DNA from: Firmicutes bacterium CAG:124
GTDB lineage: Bacteria; Bacillota; Clostridia; Oscillospirales; Oscillospiraceae
Reading direction: 5' to 3'
Assembly (NCBI GenBank): GCA_000432135.1
Contig: HF990650.1
Span: 1 to 6,762 of the forward strand
Length of the DNA stretch: 6,762 bases
Shown here one piece after another: positions 1-5,712 of the stretch. A model generated the notes under the pieces. That model was not told the DNA's origin and ran no database searches. It saw only the letters and a program-made list of their open reading frames with translations. Numbering within the stretch: position 1 is the stretch's first letter; the number at the start of each line of letters is the position of its first letter. Made by a program: the position numbers and the translations under genes.

Positions 1-49
1 CCGAGAGGTCAAAGTAATAGGTGCCGCCGGGGGCGAGGGTGAACTGCTC
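1..49 (-). repeat. Second copy of 49-bp in-frame direct repeat, cut by window edge
   Basis: It is 48/49 identical to bases 844-892. The repeat must extend beyond the window, so its full length cannot be judged here. The near identity at DNA level suggests recent duplication or ongoing gene conversion between modules. Confidence 0.9.
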
Positions 50-982
50 TGGGAGATTAAACTGTGCCGTGAGCTTGGTGACGTCCGCCGGAACATAATC
101 GCCCGGTGCGTAGAGCTGGCCGTCGTTGTCACGCCACATAAAGTAATTCCCTGTATTTCCGTCGGGGCGGGTCAGGCCGTCGGAGGCAGGTGCGGTAAAT
201 ACGCTGCCGGTTTCCACGATAATCTGGATGCTGCTCTCATCGCCCAGTTTGCCGCCGCCAAGGTCCAGGGTAACGGCTTTCAGCCCGTCAGAGCCCAGTG
301 AGCCGGGGTTCAGGACTTCAAGGACGGGACGGAAACCGGCAACAGCGTCCTGGTGCGAAGCAGGTGCGGAACTCCAGCCGCCGGGCGGGAAATAACCGCG
401 AGCCGCACGGTCCGACGCCGAAGTGCTTAACGTATCTTGCCCCCAGGAATACATCCCGAACCAGTTTTTGATATATCCGTCGTTCTTGTCCAGTATCCTG
501 TCCCATTCGTTGCTTGGGGGCGTGCCACGCTGGGACTCAGCCGAGCCTATCCTACCACTCCCCACGGACGGTGCGCGCAGTATATAGTCCACGCCGCCGG
601 CGGCGTAGTCCCTGCCGAAAATCAGCCTTCCGGCATTCAGCTCATCCCAGCTTACCTCATGCGTTACGGCAAAATCCGCAATGAATAGGCTGTGGGCATA
701 TTTGCTCTGCTGTGCATACTCCTCTGTGGTTGCCATCTCCGACGTGAGCTTGTAGGAGTCCACTGTCCCAGCATAGGTAAAGGGGACATAGCCCATTGTT
801 TTGTCCGGCAGAGCATCGTTCACCGTGCCGGGGATGCCCATTGCCGAGAGGTCAAAGTAATAGGTGCCGCCGGGGGCAAGGGTGAACTGCTCGTCGATTT
901 CACCCGCCGCGAAGGCCGCTGTCGGCAGCAGCGTCAGCACCATGCAGCATAGAAGCAGGATGCTAAGTATTCGTTTCTTCAT
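1..982 (-). CDS. Secreted modular surface protein with DUF6273-like domain and InlB-like repeat (partial)
   Basis: The frame is open from ATG at 982 to the window edge (327 codons plus one base), so the C-terminus is missing. Residues 1-26 form a signal peptide (MKKR, a Leu-rich core, then AFA-A as a likely cleavage site), which implies export. Residues 31-46 (EQFTLAPGGTYYFDLS) open a module. Residues 100-225 resemble DUF6273 or formylglycine-enzyme/C-type-lectin-like domains: NEWDRIL at 158-164, SWGQDT at 179-184, RAARG at 192-196 and GFRPVLEVL at 216-224. Residues 234-309 resemble an InlB B-type (Flg_new) repeat, with DLGGGK, TRPDGNT and YFMW. The opening motif recurs at 312-327, so a second copy begins. 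AGGAGGAG lies 8 bases before the start, inside the preceding gene, and the ATGA overlap suggests translational coupling. The role is unknown; surface display or ligand binding is an inference. Domain names come from recalled motifs, not a search. Confidence 0.85.
   Translation of the reverse strand, partial: MKKRILSILLLCCMVLTLLPTAAFAAGEIDEQFTLAPGGTYYFDLSAMGIPGTVNDALPDKTMGYVPFTYAGTVDSYKLTSEMATTEEYAQQSKYAHSLFIADFAVTHEVSWDELNAGRLIFGRDYAAGGVDYILRAPSVGSGRIGSAESQRGTPPSNEWDRILDKNDGYIKNWFGMYSWGQDTLSTSASDRAARGYFPPGGWSSAPASHQDAVAGFRPVLEVLNPGSLGSDGLKAVTLDLGGGKLGDESSIQIIVETGSVFTAPASDGLTRPDGNTGNYFMWRDNDGQLYAPGDYVPADVTKLTAQFNLPEQFTLAPGGTYYFDLS
844..892 (-). repeat. First copy of 49-bp in-frame direct repeat in surface protein gene
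   Basis: This stretch encodes the module opening (residues 31-46, through the DLS motif). It matches bases 1-49 with one difference (A here, G at base 35). The offset is 843 bp, a multiple of three, so the repeat keeps the reading frame and marks the beginning of a tandem protein module. Confidence 0.9.
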
Positions 983-1332
983 TGGCTTTTCTCCTCCTGT
1001 TCTTGCGGGTCGGGCTTGTCCGTCCCGTCTTTTTTCTGGTTTTCCCTGATTCTGAGCCGGAAGCACAGCGCGGTGATCGCCACCGCCGCGGCAAAGGAGA
1101 CGACGGCTACCAGCACATAGCCGCCCGCGTCCTCCCGCAGCAGCATCGCGCCGAACACGCCCCATGCCTCAGGTTGTCCCGGCCCGACGACCGTGCCTGC
1201 CGCCTGCATCAGCACCGCGAACAGCAGCATACACGCACCGCTCAGTCCATATATGCCGCGCCGCTGCCTCCGGCGGTTGTTTTCCCGCACCCGCTGCTTG
1301 ACGAGTGCGACCCGTCTTGCGGTATCGTACAT
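979..1332 (-). CDS. Small two-helix membrane protein of unknown function
   Basis: This is a 117-residue protein. The N-terminus is strongly basic (residues 5-26, rich in Arg and Lys) and probably cytoplasmic. Two hydrophobic helices follow at about 28-50 and 71-91, joined by a short Gly/Pro-containing loop. The tail (92-117) is charged, rich in Lys, Asp and Glu, so both ends are predicted to be inside the cell. I chose ATG at 1332 because AAAGGGGG lies about 10 bases upstream. A GTG at 1386 in the same frame has no ribosome binding site. The stop overlaps the start of the secreted surface protein (ATGA), and that gene's ribosome binding site lies inside this one, so the two are probably co-translated. 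I recognise no named family. A helper, anchor or regulator for the exported neighbour is only an inference from the coupling. Confidence 0.8.
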   Translation of the reverse strand: MYDTARRVALVKQRVRENNRRRQRRGIYGLSGACMLLFAVLMQAAGTVVGPGQPEAWGVFGAMLLREDAGGYVLVAVVSFAAAVAITALCFRLRIRENQKKDGTDKPDPQEQEEKSQ

Positions 1333-1439
1333 TTCGTGTGAACCCCCTTTCCGGTTCGTCTGGAACTGTGATAAAAACCCTTTCACGTATATAGGTACAA
1401 AAAATCGAAAAAACTCTCACCCAAAACGCAAAATTTTTC
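1333..1439 (-). promoter_or_regulatory. AT-rich leader with probable promoter for the membrane/surface protein operon
   Basis: This 107-bp gap lies between an upstream terminator and the first gene of the unit, so the operon promoter should be here. It is very T-rich on the minus strand and contains TATATA at about 1388-1393, which could act as a -10 box. No good -35 hexamer lies 17 bases before it, so the promoter type stays open, including an alternative sigma factor. The 3' end carries the AAAGGGGG ribosome binding site. Confidence 0.35.
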
Positions 1440-1474
1440 AAAAAAATTTGAGAGCCGCCAAAAAGCAGCTCTCA
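1440..1474 (-). terminator. Strong intrinsic terminator
   Basis: On the minus strand, TGAGAGCTGC (1474-1465) pairs with GCGGCTCTCA (1458-1449) over 10 bp with one G-T wobble and a 6-base loop, TTTTTG. Two A residues and seven T residues follow (1446-1440). It begins 17 bases after the stop codon of the PrsW remnant and would end transcripts entering from that side, insulating the downstream surface-protein operon. Confidence 0.88.
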
Positions 1475-1490
1475 GGGAGTGGATATTCGG

Positions 1491-2033
1491 TTATTTCCTC
1501 TGCGATAATCGGAACGCGGACCATCTTCCCGCGGCCACCAGCAGCACCAGCAGGGCGTAGGCGACGCACTGCGCCGCACCACCGTGGGCGATGAGCAGAT
1601 TATAGATGGCGTGGAGAGTGATGGCCGCGCCCAGCAGCCCACAGGTGCCTGCGATCTTCAGCCACGTCCGCTGCCATGTGTATGCAAGTCCGCCGCCCAC
1701 GATCAGGCCGCAGAGGACGTGCATCGCTCCCGTGCCGAAGCCCCGGAAGAAAATGAAGGAGAAGCGGTCCGCACCGTTCTGGATGAGATATACGCTTTTG
1801 TCGATACTGGCGCTCCGCAGCGTGGACAGGGACAAACGGTAAAGCGAGGAGAGCGTTTGTCTCAAAATTATTTTTCGGGAATAACCTCCAAAAGCAAAGG
1901 CATACGAACTCTGTTCTTTCACTTGAGTTCGTATGCCTTTGCTAATTGTTTCGGGTGTATCTGAAAAACCACCAATGCACCGGGCAGCGGAGCTTTTCGT
2001 GCTGCCGGTCACATTTTCAGTTTTCAGATACAC
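1491..2033 (-). pseudogene. C-terminal remnant of a PrsW-like intramembrane protease
   Basis: The open frame runs 180 codons from GTG at 2033, but only residues from about 72 on (bases 1491 to about 1820) look like a real protein. This part has hydrophobic helices, RGFGTGAMH at 97-105 and HAIYN at 141-145, the order seen in the C-terminal half of PrsW-family proteases. In that family EExxK and FxxxE motifs should come first. The EExxK region is absent and the expected Glu near SIDKS (76-80) appears as Asp. Upstream codons run through a MITE-like element (residues 1-27) and a perfect hairpin (residues 31-47), so the start of the frame is not native. No convincing ribosome binding site precedes any start. 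PrsW in Bacillus cleaves the anti-sigma factor RsiW. This copy is probably dead. A short Clostridia-specific membrane protein is the alternative. Confidence 0.65.
1893..1943. repeat. Perfect 19-bp inverted repeat (hairpin)
   Basis: AGCAAAGGCATACGAACTC (1893-1911) is the exact reverse complement of 1925-1943, with a 13-base loop (1912-1924). No long T-tract follows on either strand, so it is a poor intrinsic terminator. It lies inside the relic region, 9 bases from a second inverted-repeat element. A transposon end, recombination scar or intergenic hairpin repeat is possible. Confidence 0.9.
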
Positions 2034-2035
2034 CC
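1953..2035. mobile_element. MITE-like element, 83 bp, 15-bp perfect terminal inverted repeats
   Basis: GGGTGTATCTGAAAA (1953-1967) is the exact reverse complement of 2021-2035. Inside, GCAGC (1984-1988) and GCTGC (2001-2005) form the core of an imperfect inner stem, so the element could fold on itself. It encodes no transposase. I see no clear target-site duplication in the flanks. The structure fits a non-autonomous element mobilised by a transposase elsewhere. The insertion sequence family cannot be named from this window. Confidence 0.6.
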
Positions 2036-2112
2036 TAAAAAGAGCAATATTCTTAAATATGAATTTCAGTTATAATATTTCCAGTTTGAGGAACTCCCTT
2101 TGCATCAGCGGA

Positions 2113-2802
2113 TTATTCCTCTGCATCCTCCGGGTCCGGCTTTTCCTCTGCCGGGCGGGGCTGCTTGGTCGTGATGACGGCCTCAACACGGTGGATGGGC
2201 GTGCCGAGCGCGTAGAATTTTTCCTCATAGCCGGTCATGATGCCGACCGGGCCGTTCGCGTGCAGATCGTCGGTGACATTCCGCAGTTCGAGGAAGCAGC
2301 TTTCCATTTCCGGCAGCGACCAGGCAAACAGATTCGCGTTGTCGGTCTTGAAGTGGATCTGCCCGCCGAGCTTCAGCACCTTCTTGTATTTTTCGAGGAA
2401 AGTGTGGTACGTCAGGCGGCGCTTGGCGTTCTTCTTGCGCGGCCACGGGTCGCAGAAGTTGATATAGAGCAGGTTGATCTCGTCGTCCGCAAAAAACTGG
2501 TCGATATTCGCCGCGTCGAGCGAGACGAAAAAGACGTTTTTGAGGCCCTTACGGATCGCGGCCTCCATGGCGAGGACAAGTGCGTCCTGCACGCGCTCGA
2601 TGGCGATCAGCAGCACATCCGGCTCGGCCTCGGCCGTCTCTACAGTGAATTTTCCCTTGCCGCAGCCGACCTCAACGCGAAGCTCCCGGCAGTCCGGCAT
2701 CAGGCTGCGCCAGTTGCCGCGCAGCGCCTCCGGGTCATGGATCCAGACAGACTCGCAGGCCTCCATCCGCGGGGCCAGATTGTTTCTTCTTCTCATTCGC
2801 AT
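2113..2802 (-). CDS. trmB: tRNA (guanine-N7-)-methyltransferase
   Basis: The protein has 229 residues, normal for TrmB. It methylates N7 of guanine 46 in the variable loop of tRNA using S-adenosylmethionine, in the cytoplasm. The SAM-binding motif I is VEVGCGKG (43-50). The family signature FCDPWPRKKNAKRR (116-129) follows, and FKTDN (151-155) and GYEEKF (191-196) complete the conserved set. The tail (residues 216-229) is acidic and probably disordered. ATG at 2802 is preferred because AGGA lies 7 bases upstream; a second in-frame ATG at 2796 is possible. The frame stays open further upstream but only through intergenic repeat sequence. It follows the PAP2 gene on the same strand after a 268-bp gap with a repeat element. 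I see no good promoter of its own, so read-through from the PAP2 promoter is possible. Confidence 0.96.
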   Translation of the reverse strand: MRMRRRNNLAPRMEACESVWIHDPEALRGNWRSLMPDCRELRVEVGCGKGKFTVETAEAEPDVLLIAIERVQDALVLAMEAAIRKGLKNVFFVSLDAANIDQFFADDEINLLYINFCDPWPRKKNAKRRLTYHTFLEKYKKVLKLGGQIHFKTDNANLFAWSLPEMESCFLELRNVTDDLHANGPVGIMTGYEEKFYALGTPIHRVEAVITTKQPRPAEEKPDPEDAEE

Positions 2803-2846
2803 ATGCGTTTCCTGCTCTTTCTGAATTGTTGGTGGGGTGGAAACCC

Positions 2847-2955
2847 TTGTAGGGGCCGATGCCCACATCGGCCCATTGGGAAGTTGTGAATTCGCCGTAG
2901 ATCTCCGTGAATACAGTGCATTCTGCCGGGCCGATGTAGGCATCGGCCCCTACAA
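2847..2955. repeat. Nested palindromic intergenic repeat, 109 bp
   Basis: The left arm (2847-2874) and right arm (2928-2955) are inverted copies, matching at 27 of 28 positions. Each arm is itself palindromic, with GGCCGATG and CATCGGCC halves, so cruciform or hairpin folding is possible at two scales. The central 53 bases carry no obvious gene. It lies between the PAP2 gene and trmB. The design fits a MITE or REP-like repeat; similar GTAGGGGC-ended palindromes are, from memory, common between genes of gut Clostridia. Confidence 0.85.
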
Positions 2956-3070
2956 CCACGTTTGGACGTACATACGGATTCGCCGTAGATTCACAAAGGT
3001 GCAGCTGCTTTCCGTCGTGCGGAGCACAGAGCCCCGCCCATACCGGCTGCGGCTGCTTTAACGGAACATA

Positions 3071-4018
3071 TTACGGTTCTTCCGGGGTCCTCGGCTTCTT
3101 TGCCGGTTTGGGATCGCCGGAGGCGAAGGCCCAGATTTTGTTGAAGAAGGGCTTATTGAAGTAGAACAGCCAGACGGCAACTGCGCCGAGGGCGATGGTC
3201 AGGAGAGACGAGACGCTCACGTCGGAAAGGAAGTGCATCCCCATACGCAGGCGTGAAACTGCGACAGCAAGCGTCCAGACGCCGCCGAGGACCATGAACA
3301 GCTTTTCCTTATCGTGCAGGCGGCGGTAGAGCGTCGGCAGGAGGATCAGGAGCATGGAGCAGGCAGCGCAGGCCGTATGGCCAGACGGGAACGAACGGAA
3401 GTCATCCGACGAAACGCCGTCGGCGACGAGCTTTTTCTTGAGCGCCGTGCCGGCCTGCCACCAGTTGGAGAAATAGGTGTCGTTGCCCGTGGAATAGATC
3501 AGACGCATACGGGCGCGGCCCCAGGGAACCTTGATGATGTTGATCAGCAGCATGATGCCGACACAGACCACGATCACCGTGCAGATAAAACGAAGGATCG
3601 TCTTGGTCTGGCACTCGCGCGTCAGGAACAGCAGCGCAGCCGCCATGAGCGCGTCGACAAACGCCGTCACGAGCAGCGCGACAGGCATGGGCAGGGCAGG
3701 CACATTGTCCGTCGCCTCATGGACGGAGAGGAATATGCTCGCAAGCGTCAGGCAGACGCCGAAGGCCAGAATAACAATGTTCAGTTCCGGGCGGAATTTG
3801 GCGCGGTGGACGATCAGCAGAACGCCGCATCCGGCCAGAAGCGAAAACGCAGGCAGCTCGCCGAAGGCGGCAAAGAACTGGCCGATGGAGCTTTCGTGGC
3901 CGGGATAGAGAAATTTGGAGATCGGCAGGTCCCAGATCGAGCCTGCGATCAGCATGACCAGCAGCACAAGCGCCGCCGTCAGCGCACAGCGCATATACGT
4001 ACGTTTGAGTTTTTTCAT
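3071..4018 (-). CDS. PAP2-superfamily membrane phosphatase
   Basis: The 315-residue protein is mostly hydrophobic, with segments at about 10-27, 55-70, 80-98, 111-132, 141-162, 215-231, 239-255 and 267-286. The three catalytic motifs of the PAP2 superfamily are visible. C1 is KVPWGRARM (163-171), degenerate because Met replaces the usual Pro after Arg170. C2 is PSGH (211-214). C3 is SRLRMGMHFLSDV (255-267), with Arg256, His262 and Asp266. His214 and His262 are the expected catalytic pair. Members remove phosphate from lipid phosphates such as undecaprenyl pyrophosphate or phosphatidate; the substrate here cannot be told. ATG at 4018 has AGAGG 7 bases upstream and a sigma-A-type promoter close by. 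The C-terminal tail (301-315) is Lys/Pro-rich and probably cytoplasmic. Confidence 0.92.
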   Translation of the reverse strand: MKKLKRTYMRCALTAALVLLVMLIAGSIWDLPISKFLYPGHESSIGQFFAAFGELPAFSLLAGCGVLLIVHRAKFRPELNIVILAFGVCLTLASIFLSVHEATDNVPALPMPVALLVTAFVDALMAAALLFLTRECQTKTILRFICTVIVVCVGIMLLINIIKVPWGRARMRLIYSTGNDTYFSNWWQAGTALKKKLVADGVSSDDFRSFPSGHTACAACSMLLILLPTLYRRLHDKEKLFMVLGGVWTLAVAVSRLRMGMHFLSDVSVSSLLTIALGAVAVWLFYFNKPFFNKIWAFASGDPKPAKKPRTPEEP

Positions 4019-4049
4019 GAAATGCCTCTTTGATTGGTTATTTTTTGAC

Positions 4050-4078
4050 AGTATAGCACAAATGTCCGCAAATGACAA
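4050..4078 (-). promoter_or_regulatory. Sigma-A-type promoter for the PAP2 gene
   Basis: On the minus strand TTGTCA (4078-4073) is followed by a 17-base spacer and TATACT (4055-4050). This is close to the vegetative consensus. Transcription would start near 4043, giving a leader of about 25 bases before the ATG at 4018. Confidence 0.8.
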
Positions 4079-4079
4079 G

Positions 4080-4108
4080 TTGACGCGTGCTGCAAAAGCT
4101 GATATCAT
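4080..4108 (+). promoter_or_regulatory. Sigma-A-type promoter for the FliB-like gene
   Basis: TTGACG (4080-4085), a 17-base spacer and TATCAT (4103-4108) form a good vegetative promoter. Transcription would start near 4115, about 30 bases before the ATG at 4145. Its -35 box is separated by one base from the -35 box of the divergent PAP2 promoter. Confidence 0.78.
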
Positions 4109-4144
4109 CGAAACGTCGGCTGACGCTGGAAAAGAGGGTGCGTT

Positions 4145-5224
4145 ATGAAGTATGTGCAATTTGATTATGTAAACAAGTTTTCCTGTCTGGCGGGCAAATG
4201 CCCGGATACCTGCTGCAAGGACTGGCAGATCATTCTGGACGAGGACGCCATCGCGCGCTACGCTTCCCTGCCCGGTGAGCTGGGCGAACAGGTGCGCGCG
4301 GCTATGCTGACGGAGAACGGTGAGACGCGCTTCCGGGAGCGGGGCGGGAACTGCGTTCTGCTGCGTGACGACGGCCTCTGTCCGCTTCAGGCCGCATACG
4401 GTGCGGAAATGCTCTGCCGCACCTGCTTTACGCACCCGCGCTTTACCGAGGAATACGGCCAGACGGCGGAGCTGACGCTCTCCGCCTCCTGCCCGGAGGC
4501 GGCAAGACTTCTGCTGGAGCACGACGCGCCGCTGACGCTGACGGAAACGGACGACGGCGGCCCGGTCATACCGAACGAGCTTGACCCGGCATTATATCCG
4601 GCGCTGCTTGCCGCGCGGACGGCTTCGATCCGGCTGGCGCAGGATCGCGCACGGCCTGTTGCAGACCGCCTGGCGCTCATTCTGCTGCTGGCACGACGGG
4701 TGCAGCGTCTGCTGGACGAGGGGCGGGACGAGCTTGTCCCGGTGCTGGCGCGGCGGTTCCTTGGAAAGCAGTATCAGGATCGTAGTCTTGTCCGGCTGGC
4801 GCGGCTTCGCAGCAGGAGCGGACGGTTTTTCCCGTGCTGGATGGTGCTCAACAATATGGAGCATCTGACGCGCCGCTTCGGGGTCATGCTGGACGCGGCA
4901 GTCGGTCAGGACGCGCCGCCCGCCCCCTTCCGGGACGCGTTTTCCGTCCAGTACGAAAATCTGACGGTCTATTTTCTGTTCCGCTATGCACTCAAGGCCG
5001 TCAACGACCGGCAATATCTGGCGCGGGTCGAGCAGTGCGTGTTTCATCTGCTTTGCCTGCGCGAACTTAGCGCAGATGCTGCAACGGTGCAGGAATTGAC
5101 TGAAGTGGTGAGTCTGTACAGCAAAGAGGTCGAACACTCGGAGGACAATCAGGCGCTGCTGCTGAAGCTTTTCCGGCGTGGAACACTTAGATGGCAGTAT
5201 CTGGCGTTGATTCTTGATTTTTGA
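4145..5224 (+). CDS. fliB: FliB-like protein (flagellin lysine-N-methylase family)
   Basis: The 359-residue protein begins MKYVQFDYVNKFSC and has a Cys-rich N-terminal part typical of the FliB / YkgJ-like family. Cysteines lie at 14, 19, 23, 24, 70, 79, 91, 94 and 116, including CPDTCC (19-24) and CRTC (91-94). These are likely ligands for a metal ion or iron-sulfur cluster. The rest is an alpha-helical, Arg/Leu-rich region without a motif I recognise. In Salmonella FliB is needed for methylation of flagellin lysines. Many Clostridia carry homologues without an obvious flagellar context, and no flagellar gene is seen here, so the target is uncertain. ATG at 4145 is preceded by AGAGGGTG and a good promoter. 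The gene diverges from the PAP2 gene. I see no clear intrinsic terminator after its stop. Confidence 0.85.
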   Translation: MKYVQFDYVNKFSCLAGKCPDTCCKDWQIILDEDAIARYASLPGELGEQVRAAMLTENGETRFRERGGNCVLLRDDGLCPLQAAYGAEMLCRTCFTHPRFTEEYGQTAELTLSASCPEAARLLLEHDAPLTLTETDDGGPVIPNELDPALYPALLAARTASIRLAQDRARPVADRLALILLLARRVQRLLDEGRDELVPVLARRFLGKQYQDRSLVRLARLRSRSGRFFPCWMVLNNMEHLTRRFGVMLDAAVGQDAPPAPFRDAFSVQYENLTVYFLFRYALKAVNDRQYLARVEQCVFHLLCLRELSADAATVQELTEVVSLYSKEVEHSEDNQALLLKLFRRGTLRWQYLALILDF

Positions 5225-5316
5225 TTGTCTGTGCGCCGGGCGAGGACAAAATTTGCTTCTGTTTTGCCCAGAAACGGACAACTTTTTTCGTGGAAAGCGA
5301 CAAATTTATAAAATAC

Positions 5317-5341
5317 CACTTTACTTTCAAGCGTTAAAGTG
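5317..5341. promoter_or_regulatory. Inverted repeat upstream of the YerC-like operon, possible operator
   Basis: CACTTTA (5317-5323) pairs with TAAAGTG (5335-5341) across 11 bases. A possible -10 box, CATAAT, follows at 5346-5351, but a -35 box at the proper spacing is not convincing. The 167-bp gap between the fliB-like gene and the TTG at 5392 must hold the operon promoter. The dyad could be an operator, perhaps for the TrpR-like product itself; this is speculative. Confidence 0.3.
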
Positions 5342-5374
5342 TTACCATAATTACGCCTGAACCCCACTATTAAT

Positions 5375-5394
5375 AAAGGAGATATTTTATCTTG
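5375..5394 (+). promoter_or_regulatory. Ribosome binding site that fixes a TTG start
   Basis: AAAGGAG (5375-5381) lies 10 bases before TTG (5392-5394). No ATG occurs in frame until residue 43, which would remove almost half of the conserved domain. The strong site and the family length therefore support TTG as the start. Confidence 0.75.
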
Positions 5395-5712
5395 AACAAT
5401 CGAAATAAACACTCTGATCCTGACAGCCAGCTCTACAGCGCCATTCTCAAGCTCCAGACTGTCGAGGAATGCTATGATTTCTTTACTGATCTTTGCACGT
5501 TTTCCGAGCTCAAGGCCATGGAGCAGCGCTTTGAGCTGGCGAAGCTTCTGAATGACGGCCTGATCTACAACGACATTCTGGAAAAGACCGGCGCTTCCAG
5601 CGCGACCATCAGCCGCGTCAACCGCAGTCTCAACTACGGCATGGGCGCGTACCGCATCATCTTCGACCGCATGAAGGAAGACGAGCAGAAGCAGAAGGAG
5701 CAGCAGGTGTGA
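5392..5712 (+). CDS. YerC/YecD family TrpR-related DNA-binding protein
   Basis: The 106-residue protein matches the small YerC/YecD family of Firmicutes, relatives of the Trp repressor. Conserved stretches are the helical LQTVEECYDFFTDLCT (21-36), ELKAMEQRFELAKLL (39-53) and the helix-turn-helix region, about 57-80, ending in TGASSATISRVNRSLNYG (66-83). The Gln/Glu/Lys-rich end (95-106) is probably disordered. It likely binds DNA as a dimer; the target genes and any effector are unknown. Translation starts at TTG. Its stop overlaps the GTG start of the next gene by 4 bp, and AAGGAG at 5695-5700 inside its tail serves that gene, so the two are coupled. It is first in an operon with a methyltransferase and hslO. 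Confidence 0.93.
   Translation: MNNRNKHSDPDSQLYSAILKLQTVEECYDFFTDLCTFSELKAMEQRFELAKLLNDGLIYNDILEKTGASSATISRVNRSLNYGMGAYRIIFDRMKEDEQKQKEQQV

Noticed and set aside
1169..1441. A 90-codon minus-strand frame beginning within the terminator T-tract
   Set aside because: It overlaps the membrane protein gene in another frame, and it lacks a ribosome binding site and a plausible protein composition.
1933..2889. A 318-codon open frame on the plus strand
   Set aside because: It is antisense to trmB, whose motifs are unambiguous, and its translation is rich in His, Arg and Gln with no recognisable domain.
2847..2955. CRISPR-like repeat pair
   Set aside because: There are only two copies, in inverted orientation with a single 53-base centre, and no cas genes; this is a palindromic intergenic repeat.
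2969..2997. Possible trmB promoter (TTTGTG, 17-base spacer, TATGTA on the minus strand)
   Set aside because: The -35 box matches consensus poorly, and the site lies upstream of the palindromic repeat; too weak to annotate.
3314..4033. A 239-codon open frame on the plus strand
   Set aside because: It is antisense to the PAP2 gene; the translation is very Arg/Gln/His-rich, as expected for a shadow frame.
4019..4522. N-terminal extension of the PAP2 frame up to 4522
   Set aside because: It would run antisense through the FliB-like gene and across the promoter region; ATG at 4018 has a ribosome binding site and gives a normal N-terminus.
5226..5250. Hairpin after the FliB-like gene as a terminator
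   Set aside because: The stem TTGTC/GACAA has internal mismatches and no T-tract follows, so it does not meet the criteria of an intrinsic terminator.
4592..5281. A 229-codon minus-strand frame
   Set aside because: It is antisense to the FliB-like gene and shows no domain or ribosome binding site.
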